From the NCBI GenBank assembly GCA_000697455.1, contig JNET01031755.1:1-40493 (forward strand): 40,493 nucleotides of DNA, written 5' to 3'. This DNA comes from Basidiobolus heterosporus B8920. Its lineage: Eukaryota > Basidiobolomycota > Basidiobolomycetes > Basidiobolales > Basidiobolaceae. The translations under genes and the position numbers were made by a program. The notes below the pieces were generated by a model. The model did no database searches and was not told the origin of the DNA. It saw nothing but the letters and a program-made list of their open reading frames with translations. Positions 22,027-34,100 of the stretch are shown one piece after another (position 1 is the stretch's first letter; every line of letters begins with the position of its first letter).

Positions 22027-24603
22027 CTAAAGATCCACACTGAAGTCACTATCGGAGCTTTCTGACGACTCACTGCTTTCGGAAGATACAGAAGATAAAT
22101 CCGATTCAGAGGAGCTGGTGTCAAAAGAAATACTTGAAAGTGGAATCCCTTCCATTCCGTCTGCATCAAAATCGATTATAGATTCAGACTCCACCTCCAC
22201 CTCCGCATCCGCCTCTGCTTCCTCGTTATGTAGTGCTATATATGTATCTCTAGTCTCCGGATTGACTTCACGTAACCGATATGCTGAAGCAACAACAAGA
22301 AGTGTTACGGATCCTACTAGACCTATTATGGAATATAAACCACGTTTTGTAGGATTTGGGGGTAAAACATCGGGGTTTGTGGCGATATCTGAGACTTCAG
22401 TATCCCCTGAGCGTTCTATAACTGGTTCATACTTGGCACCGAAGAAATTTAAGGCCCAAGAATGCAGTGTCCCTACTTTTTCAGGGTTTTGGTTGTCTTT
22501 GACAAGAAGTGTCCAAGTGCCTACAACTGGCTCATCCCTAAAAGTATTGATTAGAGCAGTAAAGATGAGTGCGGAGTGAGATTAGCTTACCAGTGTTTGA
22601 CCGACATGAAAGTCCAGTTTTTAAACCCCTCTTCGCTTCTGTCAAGTGGACGGCCTGGTGATAGCACTGAGGTCACGTTGTTTGGTGATGTGAGATAAAC
22701 TTCAACATCCCCGCGTAGTTGGTGAGATATGTCCACAACAACCGTAACATGCTCTAACAGATTCAACGAATGATTTTGTGCCACTTCGGTCGACACAGTA
22801 AATGCTTGGCTAATGCCAGCACTATCTGATGGGATTGGTAGCTCCACCTTTAGCAACCCTGTGCTAAATTGAACTTGCGGCCCAACAGAGTCGTACTTTT
22901 TGGAAGCTTCGATAAGTTCATAAGCATCAAGCTTCCCAAAACCGTATTTGTGATTGAACTGTCGTCCAGAAGCAGTATATCGCCAGTCAGAATCATTAAG
23001 CGAAAATGGCTTAGCAGAACGAACGGTTAGGTGCTGGATATCTCGCCAGTGAAGATCAGGCCGGATTGACAGCACAAGTGCAAACAAACCAGCAGCTAAC
23101 GGTGCAGCTGCAGAAGTACCACCATGGGCATTTGTACACGCGTCTTTGCCCACATCTGTAGTGTACTACATCAAAAGGATTAGCTTTAGGTTTCGGAAAA
23201 CAAGTTGGAGAAATATTTACAATTCCATTGCCATTCATGTTGCTACTATATGTAACTGCCAATTGGGCTGAGCATTGTTCGGAGTAATTCGGCAGTTGAT
23301 CAAAGCGGTCAATAGCCCCGATAGACGCTGTATATATACTATTGGCGTATCCGTCGAAATTACAGTTATCGACGTTTCCTCCGTTTCCAGTGGCAAATAC
23401 ATAGATACTACCTTTTCCACCTCGTCCACTGGTAACTCCGGAAATAAGAGCATCGTGAATGATTTTGCTGGGACCTTCCATTGCAGAGCCATCGTCCGGG
23501 GGACCCCAACTACATGAATAGATGTGATTTTTTTGGTTTTCGTAAACCAAAGCTAGTGCTTCATCTAAATCACTAACTATGTCCGAAAGAATGCGAATTC
23601 CTATCAATGGTCTTGAGTTGTTGGCAACCAATTATCCGAAATCATGAAAGGGTATTACCGGAAACCTTAGAGCCAAATGCGACACCCACTCCGCAAACAC
23701 TATTGTTAGCGGCTGCGATTTCGCCGGCACATCTTGTTCCATGATAATCATCGACAAGTTTAGGCTTGGGCACACTAGAGCGATCATTGAAATCATACGA
23801 TCCTTCAGGAAACTTCAATAGTTGATTAATACACAAGTGCATTCATTTAGATGTTTCGTCACAAGTACGCACATAGTTGGCCTTTAAATCTTCGCTATCC
23901 ATATCCAATCCATCATCCAATAGTGCAACTACCACATTCTCTCCGAAAATACCTGGAATTGAAGAAGTTGGCTATTGAGGGCACTGTCAAGCTTCAGTTG
24001 AAAGGGTCAACTTACCTTGCTGCCACACTTTTAGAATATTCAAGTCATGACCCAAGTTCTCCTCGTTATGCTAAAAGGATTCTCAGTACGGTATAAGCAT
24101 TATTCTTGAATTGATAAAATGAAGAAGGATATGCATAGAAGCAAACTCACCAGATGCCATTGTTTTGGAAACCCGGGGTCTTGTATTTCGGCTGTGTCAA
24201 ACACCTGTTTTATTTGGGAGTTGTTATGGTTTTGTGGTTGTGGAATAGGACCTCTCTTAATTCGCTTTCGAAATGATTCCTTATAGATGTGTTGGATGTA
24301 GTTTGGCATAGAATTGTCTCGTTTCCTAAGCGTCTCATTACGAAGCATTTCTTCGAATAGGTCTTCTGAAGAAGCCTCAATTCCAGGCATAGAAAACAGA
24401 TGGTATCCATCTAGATTGTCTAGTCTTCCTACGTAGTTAATTCCAAGTTGTTTCGATATCACTTGCGGTGTGACTGAATCGGGTATCTGAATCGCGTAGT
24501 GGCTGTGTGCATGATTTCGAGTGCTGTACCAGAGAGGTAAGGACCCATCAACAGTACCTGAGTATAAGGCATGTAGAAACAGGATTGTATTTAGTTGCCA
24601 CAT
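22027..24603 (-). CDS. KEX2: Kexin-like (Kex2-type) protease, copy B
   Basis: Second dibasic-specific secretory protease, paralogous to the gene at the window start and inverted relative to it. Exons (minus): 24603-24151, 24070-24016, 23952-23873, 23812-23659, 23600-23221, 23165-22591, 22537-22027; 735 residues. Start chosen at [16 protein letters not shown], a good signal peptide; an ATG 12 codons upstream is less fitting. Propeptide ends near RKRIKR. Catalytic Asp (ALLDDGLD), His ([10 protein letters not shown]), Asn (FATGNGG) and Ser (HGGTSAAAP) are all kept, with P domain (WALNFFG), one membrane segment ([20 protein letters not shown]) and a short tail. Four introns match copy A in place and phase; those after QWHL (24071-24150) and before YTTDVG (23166-23220) are only here. 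The tail is acidic and Ser-rich and lacks YEFDTI, having DTYIAL instead, so location may differ. Confidence 0.93.
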
Positions 24604-26841
24604 GATAACAATAAACTGTTGGCCAAGGTGAATCAACAATATTGATGTTTTCTGAAGCTAATGCATAAAAAAATTGTGGCTACGAACTAAACTCATGATT
24701 TTGAGAGGAGCCTAGGCTTTATATATGAATAAATCTAAACGACTGGAATGATGATTTGTCACATTAAGAAAAAAGAAGTTCGAAAATCGTTCTTGTGCTA
24801 CAATGGCGTGACTTTAAATGACTAGGTTATTTAGTAACGTCCCAATGTTGCCAAGCAATTTGTCAAATCAAACACATCACGAACTCAAGATCGTCGAACA
24901 ATGAACATAGTTATTCCATCATAAGATTGTCAATTAAAACATGACATCTAGGGCGTATTTTGTAATCGAGTTGTGGTGAATTCTTTTCAGGATGTTTAAT
25001 TCCTGCTTCTTATCTGCCTTGAACGTCGGTTGTTTATTGGTACTTTCACTGACTAACCGGAATCAGAAAGAACGATTAGCAACATTACAGTCGAGATCTA
25101 GACAATCTGCTATAATCTATTCATGCTTTCATTTTGAATATAAGCATCCAGAATAAGAAAGTCGGGTGGGAAATATTCCGTTAGAATTGAACCAGAATGG
25201 TACCTCATTATTTGCATTCTTTAGTGAATTAGCATAACTTTGTATCTAACGATGTAGGATCTCACATGTATGTGTGAGTTCTAGCTAAGAAGAAGTTATT
25301 AAGTAGATAAAATTGCTAGAGTTCGCATAGTTTAGCACCTAATTACTCATACTAGATCTTACCCTTATTATATTTACTTATCAATTTCCTTGAACCCAAA
25401 ATTCACATTGGGTTTTACTTAGAATATCTTTCACTAACTTGGAGGTACCCAGAAAACTTGACTTTCTCAAATATATCCAAATGCTCCTAAACTTTGCATA
25501 CATGTTTCCGGGACCTCCTTTGGTACATTCTAGTACACTCTACACATTGCTTTGTTTACTTATTGACAAAAGTATAAATGCCAACTTTACATTCAATGAA
25601 TCTACAAGTGAAAGTCACATATTCCTCTAATTCACCAAATCACTTCCAATAGCTTCCAGAATCTCACAAGATCTATCATGATAATTAGATGGTAAATCAT
25701 ATGAATTTTGATACTCCCACTCAGCGATATACTCATATAAGCTAATCCTAAGTAACTTTGCAAGTATTCCAATTTCTCTCTAGCTAATTAAATAAAACCT
25801 TGATTATGTTGACATATAGCAGCTGTTGAATTTTGAAAATAGCCCAGATTTTTTAGTAGTCTTGTTCACTGCATGACATTCTTTGTAGCTTCACAGACTG
25901 GCATATTTCCACTAAAGTAGTCAAAAGTGTTGTTGAAGTTAACTTAGTTTAGCACATGAGTATTCATGTAATTAGGCACATAATTTTTATTTTGTATTTG
26001 TGAGAAATTTGTTGAAGTTGAAAATACATAGGCCTATTTCGGATTAACTACTAGACTACGTAAATGTGGATTTATGATAAATCTTAAACATGCCCAAATG
26101 AGCTGAAAACTCTGCAGTATGTTTTTACAGTCCTTTAAGATAGTAGATAATAGCTTTTTGATTTGGTTCGCACAACAAAGTATAAATACCTTTAATGAAC
26201 ACAATAGAGCATCGATTGAAAGTACAACAACTTGTTGAAAGTAAAAATAATGCCATTGGAAGTGACTTGGGATATTAACAAGTGTACCTACAGTTAGTGA
26301 AGACATTCCAAGTAAAACCCCAAGTGAAATCTCGATAGGGAGAAGTTGATAAGCAAATGTGATGTGGTATGATCACGTATGAATAGTTGGGTGCCTGGGT
26401 ACTTAAGTTTCAGTCAACTTTTTCCTCAATAGATCTATTACAGACACATAAAACCTCATATTTTTATTGTTCTCCAATAGTTTCTATTCGAGCACTATGT
26501 TCACTCACAGATACTCAATGTATAGAGGAATCTACCTTACTACACCTCTTTCCTTGCTATGCAAACTAAGCCAAAGAGCATTTAGGGTTATTCATGGTTA
26601 TTCATTATTGCTGGTGAACCAAATTCTCACACTGTCGTTACTCTAAGATTTCCCGAGTCTTCTGACTGCCGGTCCGATCTCCAATTTGCGATTTGATTGT
26701 GACTCCTCACACAATTTGGAGCAAAAATAGAAATAATGGTGATAGTTGAGTATACTTGTTCCTCTCGAGTTCTATTGTACCGTTGGATAAATGACTTATA
26801 ATGGATGTAATATATACACATCAGTAGGATTTCCGTAAATC
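24604..26841. other. Gene-poor AT-rich region
   Basis: About 2.2 kb with no supported gene. Open frames are short (up to 90 codons), have no recognisable motif, and are flanked by many stops. No tRNA, simple repeat or transposon signature was seen by eye. The first few hundred bases should hold the kexin B promoter. Confidence 0.5.
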
Positions 26842-28175
26842 CTATTTTTTGATCATCAGCCTAGTCAATACATATACTGCTCCAGTATAAGAATTGCCTC
26901 TGCCATCGCTAGCTTGATTGCCTAGAGAATATAGATAGTTATATTGCCACATAATTGCTTTATAAAATGAAGATCTCCTGTTGCTGGACAAAGCTACACA
27001 TAACTGAGTATTACACGCGAGCTTACACCAATCCATGTTATTAGTAATGCGGAAGGCTGATTATCGTGAAGGTGAGCCTCGAAACTCTATACCATTTTAA
27101 ATACACAACCTGTAAGATGCCACGCATTTAGTTATCGCTATCTATTTGACCGGATAACGAGAGGAAATTACTGGAAGTGAAAGGCCTTCACCGGCATTAA
27201 ATTCATTCTGGTCTGACCTTTTACAACGATGGTGAAAATGTGTATCGATGACCGGAATTCTCTGAAAGATTGGTTCCTCAAAGGTAGGACTACGTCGCCT
27301 CACAATGCTACTTTTCCTCTTCATAACGCCATTATCGGGTATCTAACATAATTAACAAAATGGTGTAGTTTAAAAATAATGCTCCGATAGCAAGTAATAT
27401 GTTACGATGGACTGAAATATCAGAATTCCTGTCTATAGTTACGCCAAGTCTGGATTGTTCACACGTGAAAGATGTAAACCGTTCTTGACTCTGCAAAAGA
27501 TAACAGTCTACATTGATGCAGTACGAATCCAAATAAGACTTCGATATAATTATACAAGAATCTACCTGGATTATTGTTTCACCTAAGCAAAGGAACAAGA
27601 CACGTATCTGTTGTCAATACCGCGTGCTTAGTAACTGAGAAACAGTAAGATATCATTAGCAATCACCAGATATTAATTATGAATTACTGAATTAACTCAC
27701 CATGGTAGCTTCTTACACGCATCACTGCTGGATGCCACAGGACGTACAATCATAGCCCACCTCTCACCCCAAAACTCAGCGTTTCCTGTACAACGCAAAA
27801 AGTTAATATGAGCTGGTATTAAGTTTAAATAAACATCCGGGACCCAAACGTAGTGACCAACCACAGTAGAGTTACTATGCACCTAGTGTGAAACTTTTTT
27901 ATGAACTTTTTGTACTCGTTAGAGTCATCAGATCAAGTATATACGGAATCCACATTCATAGAGATCGTTGCTAAGTCCTACCACAATTACAACTGCCAGT
28001 AGCTCGGAGTATCTTAGTATTTCGAGCAATCGAGAACAATTCAGCCAAATGCAGCTACATCCCAATAGAATTTGGTAGCTGAATGATAGACCTAGAATGC
28101 ACCCAAAGGTATATCCAACGCTAGGGTGAACCACTCGCTTCCGTTGAAACAAACGATTAATCTGTATCGAGAGAG
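26842..28175 (-). pseudogene. Possible broken membrane-protein gene
   Basis: Five coding-like blocks run in order on the minus strand: 28175-27930 (hydrophobic, LAVVIVVGLSND), 27894-27709 (HYVWVPDVYLN and a CCATG|GTGAGT donor), 27598-27332 (Cys-rich, then a membrane segment NILLAIGALFLNYTILLIML), 27324-27142 (basic tail-like RRRSPTFEEP) and 27036-26842. Good donors and acceptors lie between several of them (for example CACACTAG|GTG at 27894), yet every junction I tried breaks the frame. Between the third and fourth blocks the frame would be restored by a single-base change near 27332. This suggests a decayed gene for a membrane protein with an extracellular Cys-rich part. The family is unknown. 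It could also be a chance cluster of open frames. Confidence 0.25.
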
Positions 28176-28727
28176 CGGATTTCTATGTTTAGTATCAATG
28201 ATCGATCTGTGTAACTAGAGATAGATTCATTCATTTATGTGAGTTGAGGATTTCAAACACTCGATTATTTTATCACGATTTTAGGACGAGGTCAGTTATT
28301 GCCCATAACTCGAAAGCCCATTTTCATGTGACCCCGGGTCATTTGTTTGTCACACAGTTAAGTATCCTTTAAGCTAGCATTCAGTATTTGGTGCTGCTAT
28401 GTTATGGGGTTAACTGAGCTGAGAGGGGAAAGGCTGCCAATCGCATTGAAGTGATATTTTAGGTATTTTCAACCTGATCCGAATTATGAATGACGCCTAT
28501 CAAGAATGTCAGAAAAGATCAAGAAGCTTTGTCTTACGAGAGTATCGAAGTTATCTTCCTTCATCAGTGTCTTGGTCCTACCAAAAAGGTCATTGTGCTA
28601 GCGATTGACTTGTATATAAAGCTGGACTTCCTCCATCATTCAGAGATTACCAACAAAAATCACCATCTTGTCAATTACCCTATAGGGATTCTTGCATACC
28701 CTTTTTTCTCATACAGACGTCAAAAAC
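28176..28727. other. Intergenic: chitin synthase upstream region
   Basis: Probable promoter and leader of the chitin synthase. An ATG at 28486 opens a 42-codon frame (MNDAYQECQKRSRSF) whose splicing (donor about 28589, acceptor CATACAG at 28717) would join in phase to the chitin synthase frame. The donor is weak, so I treat it as a possible uORF or alternative first exon. Confidence 0.35.
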
Positions 28728-31148
28728 ATGTCAAACGGGAATATCTCCAACGATTCCCCTTCACACTCTAGTGTGAATTCCATTAGTCCTACAAGCACTG
28801 TTAGGAGCCCAATATGCTCTGTTAGCTCTAACGAGAACACAGTCATGGATGATGATGAGATATTTTGGGACGAAAAATATCAACTTCCACCTATTGAAAA
28901 GCCCATCACTTCTCCCAAGGCTCAGAAAATCTGGATCAGAATCAATAGCGTTGTGGACTTCTTCTTCATCAAGACGTTTCTCAAACCCTGCGGCCTTGAT
29001 ACCAAAGAGAAACGTGAAGCATGGCGCGAAAAAATCCGCTACTTCCGTGCGATGGTGTTTCTAGTACTACTGATGATCTCTCTCTTATTCGTATTGCCTT
29101 TCCTTATCTGCAAATTATCTGATGGAGTTGAAAAAGGAATCATCACCATTAAGACACCCTACTGCATGTTCCTGGATGTTGTCTTCATTATCTTTATGGT
29201 TTGTGCTGTTGGAGTAATGATACTGAATGTGCTGGCCGCGATCATTGTTCAACGCTCTGGGAAGATGTACAAGTCCGCAATGGATCCTGAAGTGAAGCCA
29301 AAGAAACTACTGGCCCTGCATATTCCTTGCTATAGTGAGAGTAAAGATGTCATCCTCAAGACAGTCAACTCAGTAGTTCAAAGCGAGTATGACGATGATT
29401 CCAAGCTACTATTTGTGGTTGCAGATGGAAACGTTACTGGCTCTGGCAACGAGAAATCCACTCCTAGAATTTTAGTGGAGGACATCTTCAAATGCGAGGA
29501 TCAGGCCGAGCCCTTGATGTATCAATCAGTTGGTCATGGCGATCAACGACTAAATAAGGCATGCGTATACACAGGATTCTATTCCCCGGACAGTGAGCCT
29601 GAAAGAAAGATCAAGTATCTACTTATCATCAAAGTTGGTTTGGAGACCGAAGTAGGTGCCGCTAAGCCTGGAAACCGCTCAAAGCGTGACTCTCAACTGA
29701 TTGTGTACAATTTCTTCAGAGAAGCAAATGGATTTTTCCTTGATGATGTCTTGCAGAAAATTGAAACTGAGGAGCAGAATCCATTTATGAATACCGCATA
29801 TGACTTCGGTGGCTATAATGGCTCAACATCAGTCAACTCTGAAATCGCCAGAACCAGTGCCTATATCCAAGATTTATCTCTATGGGGTACAGGTCCCGGT
29901 AATGGGTATAGTGTCTCCTCTCTCTCTACGGCTTATGACTCAACTCCCGGAACTCCCGCAAGTAATATCAACAGTAATATGTCTGGAAGCTACTTTAGAA
30001 GAAAGAAGACCCGCTTTAGCTGCCCAATGTTTGCTGAGATGTATGGCTCATTGAAACGTGTAGGTTGCAATGCCAAGGACGTCGAATATGTCTTAGTGGC
30101 CGACGCTGATACTTACATTAGACCCAATGGACTTGATATCCTCGTACATGCTCTGGAAACAGATGAATCCTTATCCGGTGTCTGCGGCGAAACCAAGGTG
30201 GAAAATCGCACCCAAAGCTATATTACTATGATTCAAGTATTTGAATACTTCTTGACTCATTGTTTATTGAAATCTTTCGAATCGTTCTATGCAAATGTGT
30301 TGGTTCTTTCTGGATGCTTTACTGTCTACAGACTCAAACGTCATATCAAGGATCCTGAAACTGGAAAAACTGTTATCAAACCAGCGGTGCTTGACCCAAG
30401 GATTATGAGAGATTACATGGCTGAGCCCAAACTCATGAGAGAGCACAATCTCCTTACCATTGGGGAAGATCGTTATCTGTGCACATTGGTGATTCGGTAC
30501 CTAAATGACATGCGCACAAGGTACATTCCAGCCGCAGTTTGTACAACTACTGTACCAGATACACTCAGTGTCCTTCTTTGTCAACGTAGAAGATGGACCA
30601 ATTCTCTGATTCACAACCACTTTGATTTATTCGTGAATCGACCAAAGTTTCCCACATTACGTATGAGACTCTGTATGCACTTGGTAATGCTCTCTGAACT
30701 ATGGTCTGCTGCTGCCATTCCTTTCTTCTTGCCATTCGGTTTCGTGATTGCTATCTATGGCTTCTGGACACATCTCACCTGGCTGTCACTTACTTTTACA
30801 CTAGTTCTGTTTTGTCTTCCTGGTTTAATCGCCATTATGGCAGGACGTTACTCTCAAGTTGGTTGGTGGCTAGCATTTTTACTAGGATTACCGTTGTGGG
30901 CAGTCGTGATTCCATTGTACAGTCTCTGGAAAATGGACGATTTTAGTTGGGGAAGCACACGTCCAACCGACGCTCCACCAATGGATGAGAAAAGCGAGAT
31001 TGCTGCCAGAGATTTTGTGTCAATTGATATTCCAGAGCCCACATATCAGTCACGTAATACCTCAAGCTCTACTATTAGTCACGGAACTGCATCAAGCGAG
31101 AGCTCATCAGACATATCACCTGCACATTGCCGTCAAACTAACGCCTAA
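28728..31148 (+). CDS. Chitin synthase (division 2-like)
   Basis: Integral membrane glycosyltransferase that polymerises UDP-GlcNAc into cell-wall chitin. A single exon gives 806 residues from MSNGNISN; the frame is open 12 codons further but without an ATG. In order: a Ser-rich cytosolic start; two membrane segments (about 105-180); the donor-binding part with HIPCYSES and VVADGN; PGNRSKRDSQ (about 320); a Ser/Gly/Thr-rich insert (about 355-425); VADADT (about 457); the GEDRYL acceptor site (about 579); QRRRW (about 620); and a C-terminal membrane cluster. FSWGSTRP after the last membrane segment resembles the FSWG.TR motif of division 2 (class IV/V/VII-like) enzymes. There is no myosin motor or N-terminal extension, so it is compact. 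All catalytic motifs are intact. The exact class cannot be settled by eye. Confidence 0.93.
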   Translation: MSNGNISNDSPSHSSVNSISPTSTVRSPICSVSSNENTVMDDDEIFWDEKYQLPPIEKPITSPKAQKIWIRINSVVDFFFIKTFLKPCGLDTKEKREAWREKIRYFRAMVFLVLLMISLLFVLPFLICKLSDGVEKGIITIKTPYCMFLDVVFIIFMVCAVGVMILNVLAAIIVQRSGKMYKSAMDPEVKPKKLLALHIPCYSESKDVILKTVNSVVQSEYDDDSKLLFVVADGNVTGSGNEKSTPRILVEDIFKCEDQAEPLMYQSVGHGDQRLNKACVYTGFYSPDSEPERKIKYLLIIKVGLETEVGAAKPGNRSKRDSQLIVYNFFREANGFFLDDVLQKIETEEQNPFMNTAYDFGGYNGSTSVNSEIARTSAYIQDLSLWGTGPGNGYSVSSLSTAYDSTPGTPASNINSNMSGSYFRRKKTRFSCPMFAEMYGSLKRVGCNAKDVEYVLVADADTYIRPNGLDILVHALETDESLSGVCGETKVENRTQSYITMIQVFEYFLTHCLLKSFESFYANVLVLSGCFTVYRLKRHIKDPETGKTVIKPAVLDPRIMRDYMAEPKLMREHNLLTIGEDRYLCTLVIRYLNDMRTRYIPAAVCTTTVPDTLSVLLCQRRRWTNSLIHNHFDLFVNRPKFPTLRMRLCMHLVMLSELWSAAAIPFFLPFGFVIAIYGFWTHLTWLSLTFTLVLFCLPGLIAIMAGRYSQVGWWLAFLLGLPLWAVVIPLYSLWKMDDFSWGSTRPTDAPPMDEKSEIAARDFVSIDIPEPTYQSRNTSSSTISHGTASSESSSDISPAHCRQTNA

Positions 31149-34100
31149 TTCCATTGGGATAGGGCTTAGACCACTCCATTCTATATTCCTTTGTTACTAT
31201 TCCCCGCTTTAGACACGATACACACCAGAAATATTCATAGCCCGTATTCCCCTATATTCATATTGAAGACCTTGTAGAAAATTATATATAGTAAAATTTA
31301 ATAGCTTTCTCTAATGAGTGTTCGTTTTTTTCCAATTGATTCAAGCGGATTAGGATCATGAAGTATTTTGAGTCTTAGTGTAACCGCTCCGCTCTATTTT
31401 CTTCAAATGTCTAATTTGATGGTTCCACAATAATATATCTCGCTCCCAAATTGGTCAGAAGCTATAAAATCTCCAAGACAGTGGCTTAGCAACTATATTG
31501 GGTAAACTCTGCGCTGGAGAAATTTATGGAATTTCATTCGAGATAATTGATTATTGGTAAAATAATGATTTTTATATATAGATCAAGTTAGTTACCAATA
31601 GTAAAACTCCGTATACGGTGCCAAAATATTTAGTGGACTTTTTGGTGATCATTGTTCGAGCCATATATGAAAACAATGGACTCATGTGATATCGGCAATA
31701 TTTACTGTACTACTGTGTGAGTTTCTTTTGTAGGATAAAAAAATTCCAAGTCTAACCGACTGATGTTAGAGTAAATGAGATGTACTCTACGGTTTCTTTA
31801 TTGACATTGTAGCAACAGTTATACTTTATTCACTCTAAATATAACGGTAGAATCTGGACGATATTTGCTTAACATCAATAAGGTTAGATTGTATTCCAAC
31901 GTGCATATGGACAACAAGTCCGCAGTCTAAACTATTTTTAGACCTTTCAGCCATTACTTCAATACCCGACCAAATGCATTAAGCAGTGCATGCAGTCTAA
32001 CTCTGGTTAATCCACTCAGACTTATCAATAAACAGTGATGGCGACATCTATATTTATTGACTAATTAGAATGACTATTTATGTATCGCTCATTAGTTGGC
32101 TCTACTGTTTTGTTTCGAATGACAAATAGACAGTAAAACCTTTTTAAAACTTCATAATTTGGCTAACGTGGCTGGATGTAAAAAATCGAAGCCAATCAAA
32201 AGTAGATGGGTGAAGTCGGGGCTTACTTGGGATATTGTACTCAAGAGTCATATTTCCAACGCAGTCTAGTATAATGATGCTTTTATTTCAACTAGTGATC
32301 ACCAGGCTACCTGCCGCCATTCTGTCAGATAATCTGCCTTACTAACATAAGTGGAAATACCAGGTCAATCTCTATTGATGTCTGCAGCATTTCGCTATCT
32401 GTGAACGATATGAGTGCCTCAAATCATAGTCAAGAAGCTTTCTATCGGTATTTCGTATCACCCTGTAATCATCATAATTAATATAACGCTGAGGTGTTGC
32501 TTGAGAATTCATTTTTATGGGAAGTCCTATTTGGTAATAACTACAGGACGGCGTATAATGCAATGCTTATTGAGTGCTTAAAAGACTGTTATTTTCCAGT
32601 TACTACGTAGGTTGAGCTGATCATAGCAGACCCATTTCGATAGTTAGTAATCGGTATCTGGTGGGTTCCATCTCTTTGCTCACAGAAAGAAAGGTCTGAT
32701 TATGTCATTGGAGAATTCACAGGCTATTGTGATAGGTAAGTTTGAATAGAAAATCCACATATTGAACAGAGTCTATTTGGCATATACTTGATATACAATG
32801 TTGCCGTTAGCTAGCAGTACACCAAATGTACGGTACTAGAACTAGCGTCGATGATGAATCTGCTCCCAACACTAAGTGAGAGTAAGGTAAGGACCACTTA
32901 GTATCGGTTTATTCATAGAAATAGGAATGATTCCAATATCGTGATAGAGCGGGGGATTTATCAGTATTCTAGAGCGTTGACAATGGAGAATGCCGTGGGA
33001 TAGGAAAAGGAAATTTCGTAGTATTTTCAACGTTGCACATGTATTGCTCACATTTCAGAACTGTTGGCTCCCAATGCTCCCCTTATTTCCTTTTTTGATT
33101 ATCTTTGTAGTGGTACGGCCAATTAAACTGCTATGCTATCGAGTACCAAGTGGGATTGAAATAAAGGACGGTCATATTTGGTAATTGAATCGGGAAAGTT
33201 TCTCAAACGATCAATATACTACGTATTATACGACTCCAACTATTTGTCAACAATAGCACTTAATTGTTACGACCAAATAAGCAATTAAAGTACCGACTAA
33301 CTGTGTTGTATCAGGTATCACGATTAATCTGAAATTTTGGTAACTGGAAAAGAAATTAATATATCCAAGCTGGTTAGCTAACCAGATTAATTTGTTTCTT
33401 CGGTGAGTCCATATTAGGCATCTCTTACTTGAGAAACGGGTTTTCCATCTTTGGGGTGTTGGATATGATTTAATAACATTGCCGAAATCGCTTCAACAAG
33501 TTGTTTCAAGAAACGCCATGTACGTGCAATATTCTTCACAATGCTTTATGCCATAGATGGTATTGCAATATCCACGACGATTTTGTGTTGACCCAATCTT
33601 GTTCGGGTTTATCGTAACTATATCAGTTCATGATAGAGATTTACTTGTTAGTTTATTTCGTATCTGAGACGAATAGACTTCGGCCAGTGAAGTATTGTAG
33701 CACTACTCTTTTTGAGTCAAAATACGAAGGAATCATTTTTACAGGTAACCATAACCAATGACTGCCGCTTATTCTGGCCAGCAGTAACTGTGGAGGATTG
33801 ACAGGTTGTAAGAGCCAATACTGACTGACCTTAAGTATAAATAGTGTTTCAAGTTACACGATTAATTATAAACGAAATTTAATACTTCTGTTTAGCACGA
33901 GTGCTGAGCCGAAAGAAATAGGATCAACAATGGCTGTTGTTTCATCGACATCAAGTGCGAATTGTCACAGCACATGGTTTCTAAAAAAATTCCTTTTCCT
34001 ATCAGAGATTTCATCATGAGTTTTCAAGGTACAGTGATAATAAGGAAAGCCGCCAACAGTATTGGTATTGATAAAATTTTTGCTACTCGGCCTCCAGGTT

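Noticed and set aside
24603-24639. Kexin B starting at the upstream ATG (24639)
   Set aside because: The start at 24603 gives a better signal peptide; the upstream one adds a mixed segment before it.
27800-27894. Resemblance of HYVWVPDVYLN to the WxPD motif of Cys-loop ion channels
   Set aside because: The match is only a few residues, the order of membrane segments does not fit and the frames are broken.
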